Source: an uncultured Solobacterium sp. (GTDB lineage Bacteria > Bacillota_I > Bacilli_A > Erysipelotrichales > Erysipelotrichaceae). Taken from it: a DNA stretch of 28,405 nt. Location: the NCBI GenBank assembly GCA_927911475.1, contig CAKMPP010000030.1, positions 1-28,405 on the forward strand, read 5' to 3'. The first letter of the stretch is position 1. Each line of letters begins with the position of its first letter. Below the pieces are notes generated by a model that saw nothing but the letters and a program-made list of their open reading frames with translations, was not told the origin of the DNA and did not search any database. A program made the position numbers and the translations under genes. Shown in pieces: positions 15,840-23,414 of this stretch.

Positions 15840-16943
15840 TTATACATTGAAGCGGAAGAAGACTACATCTCCATCCTTCATCAAGTACTCCTTGCCCTCT
15901 ATGCGCATCTTGCCATGTTCCTTAACAGATTGTTCTGTACGATATTCCATTAAGTCTTCGTAGCTATAGATTTCCGCACGGATAAATCCCTTTTCAAAGT
16001 CTGTATGGATAACACCTGCACACTGAGGAGCTTTCATACCCTCATGGAAAGTCCATGCACGGCACTCAGGTTCACCAACCGTGAAGAATGTTCTTAGACC
16101 TAACAAGTGATATGCAGCACGAATAATCTTATCTAAACCAGATTGTGCAATTCCTAAGTCCTGCATGAATGCAATCTTCTCTTCTTTATCAAGACTTGAA
16201 AGTTCTTCTTCCATCTTGGCACAGATAGCGATACATTCACTACCTTCATTTTCCGCAAATGCCTTTACCTTCTGGTAGTATGCATTACTTTCAGGATCAC
16301 CAATTTCTTCATCGCTCATATTCGCAACATAAATCACTGGCTTTGATGTTAATAAACCATAGTTCTTTAACATATCACGGTCAGAATCTTCTAAGTCACC
16401 TAGACGTACAGGTGTTCCTGCCTCTAATAACTTTTCGAACTTCTGTAAGGATGTGTATTCAGCTATAGCATCCTTATCCTTGGATGTCTGTGCCTTCTTA
16501 GCCACCTTACCAATACGATTCTGGACTGTATCCAAATCACTTAAGCATAGTTCTAAGTTAATTTCTTCAATATCACGAATTGGGTCAACAGAACCTTCTA
16601 CGTGTTCAATATTACTATCATCAAAACATCTTACAACGTGAACGATTGCATCTGTCTCACGAATATTTGCTAAGAATTGGTTTCCTAGACCTTCACCCTT
16701 TGAAGCACCTTTTACAAGGCCTGCGATATCTGTAAATTCGAATGTTGTATAGATTGTCTTCTTTGGATGGAAGAGTTCTACGAAGTCATCCATTCTCTTA
16801 TCAGGAACTTCTACCACACCAACGTTTGGATTGATGGTTGCGAATGGATAGTTCTCCGCTAAAACCTGACTGTTTGTAATTGCATTAAATAAAGTTGATT
16901 TACCAACATTTGGTAGGCCAACGATACCTGCTGTTAATGACAT
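15840..16943 (-). CDS. ychF: Ribosome-binding ATPase YchF
   Basis: YchF (OLA1 family) is an Obg-related P-loop ATPase that binds ribosomes and is linked to stress and redox response. The 367-residue protein has P-loop GLPNVGKST (8-16) and switch DIAGLVKGASKGEGLGNQFL. The G4-like position reads NMSD rather than NKxD, as expected for an ATP-preferring member. The C-terminal TGS domain ends in GKEYLMKDGDVVFFRFNV. GAGGGATC precedes the ATG. It is the last gene of dtd-folD-DUF951-ychF; B. subtilis also pairs a DUF951 gene with ychF. Confidence 0.96.
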   Translation of the reverse strand: MSLTAGIVGLPNVGKSTLFNAITNSQVLAENYPFATINPNVGVVEVPDKRMDDFVELFHPKKTIYTTFEFTDIAGLVKGASKGEGLGNQFLANIRETDAIVHVVRCFDDSNIEHVEGSVDPIRDIEEINLELCLSDLDTVQNRIGKVAKKAQTSKDKDAIAEYTSLQKFEKLLEAGTPVRLGDLEDSDRDMLKNYGLLTSKPVIYVANMSDEEIGDPESNAYYQKVKAFAENEGSECIAICAKMEEELSSLDKEEKIAFMQDLGIAQSGLDKIIRAAYHLLGLRTFFTVGEPECRAWTFHEGMKAPQCAGVIHTDFEKGFIRAEIYSYEDLMEYRTEQSVKEHGKMRIEGKEYLMKDGDVVFFRFNV

Positions 16944-16967
16944 ATATGATCCCTCTTTTCTTTCCTC

Positions 16968-17168
16968 TTATTCTTGGGGTGCTTTTTCAATAATCTTCTT
17001 TAGCTTACGTTCAAATTCGTGTCTTGGAAACATTACAACAGCACCGCAACCTAAACACTTAATCTTAATATCTGCACCCATACGAATGACTTTCCAATAC
17101 TTGGACTTCTTGCATGGATGTTCCTTTTTCATTTCAACTGTATCGTTTAAATTAAAATCACTAATCAT
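16968..17168 (-). CDS. DUF951 small nucleic-acid-binding-like protein
   Basis: A 66-residue DUF951 protein of unknown function. It contains the family pattern KKEHPCKKSKYWKVIRMGAD followed by IKIKCLGCGAVVMFPRHEFE. Cys residues in HPCKK and CLGC hint at a zinc site. The ATG at 17168 overlaps the corrected folD stop (ATGA). It precedes ychF by 24 nt. The constant neighbourhood with ychF suggests a translation-linked role, but that is inference. Confidence 0.88.
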   Translation of the reverse strand: MISDFNLNDTVEMKKEHPCKKSKYWKVIRMGADIKIKCLGCGAVVMFPRHEFERKLKKIIEKAPQE

Positions 17169-18015
17169 AGTCCCTGCCTCTTTTCATATGCAGTGATTGT
17201 ATTTTGTAACAACATACATATTGTCATTGGACCAACACCCTTAGGTACAGGTGTAATCGCACCTGCCTTAGGAGCTACCGATTCAAAATCTACGTCACCA
17301 CATAAGTGACCATCAACACTGTTTACACCAACATCAATTATATACGCACCATCTTTAACATATTGGGCATCAATAATCTTTGGCTTACCTATTGCGACAA
17401 TTAAGATATCTGCTAAATTTGTAAGTTCTTTTAAGTTTGCTGTATGGGAATGACAGATTGTGACTGTCGATTTGCATTCTGTAATAACCTCGCAACTGGT
17501 GTTCCTACCAATTTAGAGCGACCAATCACCACCGCATGTTTACCCTTTGGACTACATCCCATACGCTTTAAGAGTTCCATGATACCAAGTGGTGTACAAG
17601 GCACAAAGGATGGTTGATTCATAAAGAATCTTCCAAAGTTTAATGGATGAAGTCCATCCACATCTTTTTGTGGATCGATACACGCAATTGCTCTATCTTC
17701 ATCAAAACCTTCTGGTAATGGTAACTGAATCAAGATACCATCAACCGTATCATCATTCGTACAATCACAGATTGATTTCTCTAATTCCTCTTGGGAGATA
17801 GAAGAAGATAAACGAATTGTATTGGTTTTAATACCAACTGCTGCACAAGCCTTTTCTTTACCACGCACATAAGATTCAGATGCTGGATTATCGCCTACAA
17901 GGATAACCGCAAGACATGGAGTTCTCATCCCCGTAGATACCCAATCCTCAACCTTCGCACGCATATTTTCTTTTAGTTCGGCAGATAACTCACTACCGTA
18001 GATAATTTGTGTCAT
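17165..18015 (-). CDS. folD: Bifunctional methylene-THF dehydrogenase/cyclohydrolase (frameshifted)
   Basis: FolD oxidises 5,10-methylene-THF with NADP and hydrolyses the product to 10-formyl-THF for purine and fMet synthesis. Visible are YVRGKEKACAAVGI (catalytic Lys), DVDGLHPLNFG, and GRSKLVGTPVARLLQ of the nucleotide-binding fold. After LLQN the frame fails. Restoring one base near 17476-17478 continues it as CKSTVTICHSHTANLKEL and later VGVNSVDGHLCGDVDF and PVPKGVGPMTICMLLQNT, ending at 17165. The corrected length is 283 residues. I choose the ATG at 18015 (MTQIIYGSELS), behind GGAGG. It overlaps dtd and DUF951 by 4 nt at each end. Confidence 0.92.
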
Positions 18016-18460
18016 TTTAAATCCTCCGAATCTAGACATATTGTGATTGGTCCATCGTTGAGCAGTTCAACTTTCATCTCTGCCGCAAAAATACCCTCTT
18101 CCACTTGTAGACCATAACGTCTTAATACTTCATTGAAGTACAGATACATCGCTTTGGCATGCTCAGGCTTTCCGGCCCCATCAAAACTTGGGCGATTACC
18201 CTTCTGCAGTTTGCGAATAACGTAAACTGTGAAATTGACAGAATCGCACCTCCTACTTGTTGTAATGCTAGATTCATCTTTCCGTTTTCATCATCGAAAA
18301 TACGCATTTTGGCAATCTTATCTGCCATTTTTTCTACAACTGCTTCTGTGTCATCATCTTTGATTCCTACTAACAATAGAAAACCTTGATTGATTTTCCC
18401 ATTTACGACTCCATCGATGGTAACACTGGCATGTTTTACTCTTTGAATTACTGTTCTCAT
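18012..18460 (-). CDS. dtd: D-aminoacyl-tRNA deacylase (frameshifted)
   Basis: Dtd hydrolyses D-amino acids wrongly attached to tRNA. The N-terminal part MRTVIQRVKHASVTIDG and the active-site block SQFTLFAN are clear. The frame fails after NCR. Adding one A in AGAAGGG near 18202 restores KGNRPSFDGAGKPEHAKAMY and continues to the cis-proline motif NDGPITICLD. It stops at 18012, for 149 residues, the family length. The stop overlaps the folD start (ATGA). The ATG at 18460 lacks a Shine-Dalgarno and lies only 10 nt past an extended -10 promoter. Confidence 0.92.
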
Positions 18461-18470
18461 ATCGATAAAA

Positions 18471-18479
18471 ATTATATCA
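18471..18479 (-). promoter_or_regulatory. Extended -10 promoter of dtd-folD-DUF951-ychF, near-leaderless
   Basis: On minus, TGATATAAT is a perfect extended -10 (TGn + TATAAT). The predicted +1 is near 18464, leaving a leader of about 4 nt with no ribosome site. Confidence 0.55.
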
Positions 18480-18506
18480 GATATTGCCTTTATTTTACCG
18501 TTTAAT

Positions 18507-18538
18507 CAAAAAAACATCGTACTTCTTCGTACGATGTT
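18507..18538 (-). terminator. Terminator of the YvlD-like gene
   Basis: On minus, AACATCGTAC pairs with GTACGATGTT around a 6-nt loop, then runs into seven T. The stop codon at 18537-18539 is within the stem. Confidence 0.85.
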
Positions 18539-18875
18539 ATTCAAGATATGAATTAATAGCCGCATTCACGATAGATAATAGAATACTTGCGATAATCGCT
18601 GTATGGAATCCCATCATATATGAACCGTGTGCAAAACTGAATGCAATGGATAATACTGCTGCGTTGATAATCAGCGAGAAGAACCCAAAGCTGAAGAATG
18701 TCAATGGTAAGAATACCAACTTCATTAATGGTTTTAATGTTGCATTTAAAATTACAAGAATAAATGCCAGGAAGAATAATGTATTGGCATTTCCAATGTA
18801 CATTGTTCTCATAACACGATCAATCAACCAAAGTGAAGCTACATTCACTAAAATTAAAGTTATAAATCTTTTCAT
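18537..18875 (-). CDS. YvlD-like membrane protein (phage holin family 4, superfamily IV)
   Basis: This is a 112-residue integral membrane protein of the family named 'phage holin' in databases, but it is chromosomal and not phage-linked here. It has four predicted helices, about 2-19, 31-47, 53-74 and 82-108. The family-typical core is ILNATLKPLMKLVFLPLTFFSFGFFSLIINA, given here in pieces: NATLKPLMK, LPLTFFSFGF, SLIINAAVLS. The frame is open to a TTG at 18899, but AAGGAG lies 7 nt before the ATG at 18875, so I start there. The ATG overlaps the stop of a 30-residue membrane peptide. B. subtilis YvlD is connected with envelope stress; function here is unknown. Confidence 0.82.
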   Translation of the reverse strand: MKRFITLILVNVASLWLIDRVMRTMYIGNANTLFFLAFILVILNATLKPLMKLVFLPLTFFSFGFFSLIINAAVLSIAFSFAHGSYMMGFHTAIIASILLSIVNAAINSYLE

Positions 18876-18964
18876 TTCTTGCTCCTTTTCGTTTGCCAAT
18901 ATAGCACGCCTAATGCGATTACAAGTACCAGGATAATCACCGACATAATATCAAGTATACTCAT
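18872..18964 (-). CDS. 30-residue single-helix membrane peptide
   Basis: This small gene starts at an ATG at 18964 behind a strong AAAGGAGG. It encodes MSILDIMSVIILVLVIALG followed by VLYWQTKRSKK. One transmembrane helix (about residues 6-23) is followed by a positively charged tail, predicting N-out/C-in. Its TGA overlaps the ATG of the YvlD-like gene (ATGA), so the two are translationally coupled. An extended -10 (TGGTAAAAT, 18991-18999) lies upstream. No homologue is known to me. The Shine-Dalgarno, coupling and clean helix make a real gene likely. Confidence 0.65.
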   Translation of the reverse strand: MSILDIMSVIILVLVIALGVLYWQTKRSKK

Positions 18965-19023
18965 CAGATAACCTCCTTTACCACAAGATTATTTTACCAT
19001 ACTTGCAAATATAGGAATACTAA

Positions 19024-21322
19024 TTATTCCTTGATATGCAGAAGACGAACAGAGTTAATGACACACAAAATTTGCAACACCTGTATCCGCAAAGATTGCC
19101 ATCCACATATTCGCAATACCAAGTGCTCCTAAAACGAGCGCAAGAACTTTAATCGTTATCGCAAGAACAATGTTTTGATTTGCAATACGAATAATTCTCT
19201 TAGCCTGTTGAATGGTTGTATCAATCTTGTTTAGATTGTCATCTGTAATAATCACATCCGCTGCTTCGATTGCCGCATCACTTCCAAGTGATCCCATCGC
19301 AAAGCCAATATCCGCTGTACGCATAACCGGAACATCGTTAACTCCATCACCCACAAATGCCACAACACCATTCTGTTTAACAGTATTTACGCATGTTATC
19401 TTATCTTCTGGTAAACATCCACCATAAATCGAATTGATACCTAGTTCCTTACCTACTTCTTGGCAAATCTCTTCTGCATCACCAGATACCATCATGCAAG
19501 CATGTCTCTTATTTAAGTTCCGTATTGCATTAGCTGCATTTTTCTTAACTGTATCCTTCAATAAAATACAGCCTGAGAAGACACCATCTTCTGCTACATA
19601 TACATAGGTTCCTGGATCTGTATATTCTTTACAATCCACACCGTTTTCTGCCATCATTTTATAATTACCAACAAGAACATGATGGTTTTCTAAAGTAATA
19701 GAAATACCTCTTCCAGCAACTTCTTGCATATCAGAAATTTTTGTTTGATCCACTTCGTTTTGATATGCATACTGTATCGCTTTTGCGATTGGATGATTTG
19801 AATAACTTTCGGCATACGCTGCAAGTTTCATCAGATTTGTGTCATCTAAGCTATCCAGTAACTGGCTTACCTCAAACTGTCCTGTTGTTAGAGTCCCTGT
19901 TTTATCGAAAACAATTGTACGAATCTCCGCAATCTTTTCGACGTAATTGGCTCCCTTTAACATGATGCCATGCATGGATAATCCACCAATACCAGTAAAG
20001 AAAGAAAGTGGAATAGAAATGACTAATGCACATGGACAAGAGATAACCAGGAATGTACAAGCACGATAAATACCCTCATTCATATCACCAGTTACTAAAC
20101 TTACTATAATTGCCACAATCACTGCTAATGTGACCACGATAGGTGTGTAGTAATGAGAAAACTTTGTAATGAACTTTTCTTGTTTTGACTTTGTTTCATT
20201 ATTCTCTTCAATAATACTCAGAATTCTTGATACTGTTGATTGTGCAAATTCCTTTGTTGTACGAATTAATAGTACACCACTTGTATTTACAACACCCGAT
20301 ATAACTTCATCATCCACATCCACATCACGTAAATTGGATTCTCCTGTTAAAGATGCAGTATCCAAAGAAGAACTTCCTGACACAACAATACCATCTAATG
20401 GAATACGTTCTCCTGGTTTCACTTGGATAATTTCACCAATCTGCACTTCTGTAGGATCAACTTTGATAAACTCTGTTCCGCTTTGTACAGATGCATAGTC
20501 CGGTCGAATATCCATCAAAGATGCGATAGATTTACGAGAATGATCTACTGCTAAATCTTGGAAGAACTCTCCAATCTGATAGAACAACATGACACCCGTC
20601 GCTTCTTTCCAATCACTCAGATACAATGCCGCAAATGTAGCATTGTCATTAAGAAATGCTCATCTAATAAATTTCCTCGTCTTAGATTATTAAAGGCTTT
20701 GTAAATAACATCATATCCCAAAATAATATAAGCAACTAATGTTGAAATATTACTTGTAATCCCCGTCAGGATGAATGATAGTCCAAATAAGAATGCACCT
20801 AATACCAAGCGAATAATCATCACTTGTGTACTATGCTCTTCTTTCTTTTCAACCTTCTGCTCTGCATAATAACGCGAAAATTCAACGTCCGGCTCTTCTC
20901 TAGCGATCATTTCACGTAGTGCATTTTCAATACGTATATATTCAATTGTCGCAAACTGTACGCGTAAAATTGCATGCATGAAGTCAGCTTCCGCATGTTC
21001 TACGCCTTCAATTTCCATTGCCTTCTCTGCTATTTCATTTGCACAATCTGCACAATCAATATTCTTAATATTAAATTTAAAGAGATGTTTTGTCTCTTCA
21101 CTGAGAGCGATAATCACTGCATCAGGTTCATCCTCATGAATAATATCAAAAAACCTTCTGCTCAATTACAGAATGTTTTTCTTCATCACATACAAAGTAC
21201 AGTTTTTGTTGCAGAAAATGGATATCTGCACTTAGTACACCCTCTATTTTTCTGATTTCCTCTGCTAATTCTGCGGCACAATCTGCACAATCAATGCCTA
21301 CAACACGATATTGATATTCCAT
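19024..21322 (-). CDS. P1B-2 heavy-metal (Zn/Cd/Pb) exporting ATPase (three frameshifts)
   Basis: This is an integral membrane ATP-driven metal exporter of the CadA/ZntA group. It has two N-terminal metal-binding domains with C-A-D-C (GIDCADCAAE, NIDCADCANE). Further on are the TGES loop (SLTGESN), membrane metal site SCPCALVISIPLS, phosphorylation site DKTGTLTTG, and hinge GDGVNDVPV. The last helices carry Lys (ITIKVLALVLG) and D-T-G, the P1B-2 signature. Three frame breaks split it: an extra T in the six-base run 21148-21153, a lost base near 20641, and an extra T near 19067-19070. Corrected, it has 765 residues and ends INSVRLLHIKE at 19024. I choose the ATG at 21322 (MEYQYRV), behind GAGG. 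Confidence 0.88.
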
Positions 21323-21348
21323 CTTAACACCTCTTACACATGTAACAC

Positions 21349-21397
21349 TTGAACAATTACTCAACTATTATGATATTACTTTTAGATATTTTGTCAA
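21349..21397 (-). promoter_or_regulatory. Promoter and ArsR/SmtB-like operator of the metal ATPase
   Basis: On minus, -35 TTGACA (21392-21397) and -10 TATCAT (21370-21375) are 16 nt apart. Directly downstream, over the predicted +1, lies TTGAGTAATTGTTCAA (21349-21364). It is an 8+8 inverted repeat with 6 of 8 positions matching, resembling CadC/SmtB operators. No ArsR-family gene is in the window. Confidence 0.6.
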
Positions 21398-21419
21398 ACT
21401 ATGTTAGGAATGATATAAT
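21391..21419 (+). promoter_or_regulatory. Sigma-A promoter of the PHP phosphatase gene
   Basis: -35 TTGTCA (21391-21396) and perfect -10 TATAAT (21414-21419) are 17 nt apart. The -35 overlaps the -35 of the divergent ATPase promoter on the other strand. Confidence 0.75.
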
Positions 21420-21445
21420 TTCATCGTTTTTGGAGGTATACCCCA

Positions 21446-22291
21446 ATGATTAAAGCAAACTATCATACGCATACAGCTCGTTGTGGTCATGCGATCGGTA
21501 CAGATGAAGAGTATGTTCAAGCTGCGATTCAAGCAGGTCTAAAAACCCTTGGTTTCAGTGACCATGCCGCATATCCTACACCATGTCCTGGATTACGTAT
21601 GAATATTGAACAAATTCCTGATTATTATCAATCTATTCGTTCTTTACAGGATAAATACGCACCTCAAATCGATATTCATTTAGGTATGGAAGTGGAGTAT
21701 TATCCAAGTCAATGGGATACCATTCGTGAATATCGAAAGACATTAGATTATATTATTTTAGGACAACACAATCTAACCATTGATAAAGATAGTGTATATG
21801 AATTTGACAACAAAGACCAAGTTGGACGCTACGTAACATGCTTAGAGGAAGCTTGCCAACATTATATGTGTGATTATATTGCTCATCCAGATGTATTTCT
21901 CTGGAAATATCCTAGAATTGATGAGAGCGTACTAAACGCTGCAGAGAAGATTGCAGACATATCACGATACTATGACATTCCACTCGAACTAAATTGTGGT
22001 ACTGGTGTACGCATAGGTAAAAAGGAATATCTTGATGGAGAACGTTATGCCTATCCAACAAGAGAATTTTTTGAGATTTTTGCTAAAAAGAAATGTCCTA
22101 TTATCATCGGCCTTGATATTCATAATCCACAACATTTCCTAACAGAAGAAAATCTAAATCGTGCTTTATCAGTTGTGGAAGGTCTTCCACTAAACTTTCT
22201 GACAGACTACGACTTAGTCTCCAAAGCAAAAGAACGTAAAAAAACTGTTCTGGTAACATCTAAAAGCCTAACTGAAATTCATATCAGTTAG
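21446..22291 (+). CDS. PHP-domain histidinol-phosphatase-like protein
   Basis: A 281-residue PHP-family metal-dependent phosphoesterase, HisJ-type. Metal motifs are visible in order: YHTHTARCGHA (His7, His9), FSDHAAYP, GMEVEYYP, GQHNLT, IAHPDVFLW and the final GLDIHNP. HisJ dephosphorylates histidinol phosphate, but no other his gene is nearby, so the true substrate may differ. GGAGG lies ahead of the ATG. It is divergent from the metal ATPase, and its stop lies inside a terminator stem. Confidence 0.85.
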   Translation: MIKANYHTHTARCGHAIGTDEEYVQAAIQAGLKTLGFSDHAAYPTPCPGLRMNIEQIPDYYQSIRSLQDKYAPQIDIHLGMEVEYYPSQWDTIREYRKTLDYIILGQHNLTIDKDSVYEFDNKDQVGRYVTCLEEACQHYMCDYIAHPDVFLWKYPRIDESVLNAAEKIADISRYYDIPLELNCGTGVRIGKKEYLDGERYAYPTREFFEIFAKKKCPIIIGLDIHNPQHFLTEENLNRALSVVEGLPLNFLTDYDLVSKAKERKKTVLVTSKSLTEIHIS

Positions 22292-22298
22292 GCTTTTA
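22261..22298. terminator. Terminator spanning the PHP gene stop codon
   Basis: A perfect 15-bp stem, TAAAAGCCTAACTGA with TCAGTTAGGCTTTTA, encloses an 8-nt loop. The stop codon TAG at 22289-22291 is in the stem. It may also stop convergent transcription of the permease gene. Confidence 0.85.
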
Positions 22299-22454
22299 TC
22301 ATAATTAGTAATTGCTAGTACTCCTAAATTTACTCTTAGAGTAAGTCAACAAAGCAGTTGTAAACTCCACAATATTAAGAGACTCTTCTCACATAATCAA
22401 ATCATTTATTGAGAAAAAATCTTCTCAAATTATGAATAAAATACTCATTTTCAT

Positions 22455-23405
22455 TTAAATAACTAATTGCATTATACTCATCAAAGATGGTATGACAACT
22501 ACTAATAGTACCGTGCTTAAAGTCACAATATTGGTTGCGTACTCAACATCTCCATTTCCTTGATGCGCAAGAATTGGCATTACAGCAAGAGATGAAACTG
22601 CCGATTGCAACATGAATGTTTGTGCCTCTAAATTTGGTAAATTTGTGCCAATTGTCTTTAAGACTATCATCATTAATAAAGGTGCTATTAGAAAACGTCC
22701 ACAAAGTGCATACACAGAATCTTTATCAAACTTCACACTTGCTAGTCCAGCTTTCGCTAATACAATCCCAATATAAATGAGTGAAAGTGGTGTCACAATA
22801 TTCCCAACATAGGTTAGTGTTTTTGTCATTACCTGCGGTACTGGAATCTTAGCAAGTAGGAATATGATTGCCACAAGGAATCCAATAAGTGGTGGTGGTA
22901 ATAATTTTTTCCAGTCAAACGATACTGTTGTTTTAGATTGCACCTGACTATCTGTTGTCATCAAATAGATGCCCAACGTCCAAGTAGATATCGTATTAAT
23001 GATGTAATAAACAAGAAAGTATTCTGTTGCCTTATCACCAAACAATGCAATGTTTAAAGGTAGACCAATGAAAATGGTATTTGCATTGACAAAAGTATTG
23101 ATAAACGTGCCCCGTCTTCCGGCTCTAATTTTCAAAGCCTTAACAAGTATATAGGCAATAATATATCCAAAAATTGTTGCTAGAGCCACATAAACCAATC
23201 CACTTGAAAGTTTAATGAGGCGATCTACTGTTAGATATTCCATTACCGAGACAAATATAGATGCTGGTAAAGCAATATTCATAATTAACTTTGAGATGTT
23301 ATCACTAAAACTAATATCAAACCATTTTTTTATCTGTAGGATATATCCTAGCGAAATTAAAATAATGACGGGCAATATACTCTCTAAAGATTGTAGGAAG
23401 ACCAT
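22455..23405 (-). CDS. mleP: AEC-family transporter, probable malate permease
   Basis: A 316-residue auxin-efflux-carrier family membrane protein with about ten helices. An N-terminal five-helix half (SLESILPVIILISLGYILQ) is followed by a central hydrophilic linker near residues 155-170 and a second half. The family stretch NTFVNANTIFIGLPL is seen in the first half. It lies 9 nt downstream of the malolactic enzyme gene, the arrangement of mleS-mleP in lactic acid bacteria, so malate uptake or malate/lactate exchange is likely. I choose the ATG at 23405, behind AGGTGA, rather than the GTG at 23414. The 163-nt gap to the PHP gene has only a weak hairpin (22409-22428). Confidence 0.82.
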   Translation of the reverse strand: MVFLQSLESILPVIILISLGYILQIKKWFDISFSDNISKLIMNIALPASIFVSVMEYLTVDRLIKLSSGLVYVALATIFGYIIAYILVKALKIRAGRRGTFINTFVNANTIFIGLPLNIALFGDKATEYFLVYYIINTISTWTLGIYLMTTDSQVQSKTTVSFDWKKLLPPPLIGFLVAIIFLLAKIPVPQVMTKTLTYVGNIVTPLSLIYIGIVLAKAGLASVKFDKDSVYALCGRFLIAPLLMMIVLKTIGTNLPNLEAQTFMLQSAVSSLAVMPILAHQGNGDVEYATNIVTLSTVLLVVVIPSLMSIMQLVI

Positions 23406-23414
23406 AAGGATCAC

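Noticed and set aside
18537..18875. Prophage or lysis cassette suggested by the 'holin' family name
   Set aside because: No endolysin, phage or integrase gene is nearby; the YvlD group is a common chromosomal family.
19014..19030. GGAATA/TATTCC hairpin as terminator of the metal ATPase
   Set aside because: Only six A/T-rich pairs and no T run on minus; too weak to call.
22409..22428. TTGAGAA/TTCTCAA hairpin as terminator of the permease gene
   Set aside because: Stem is short and no T run follows on minus.
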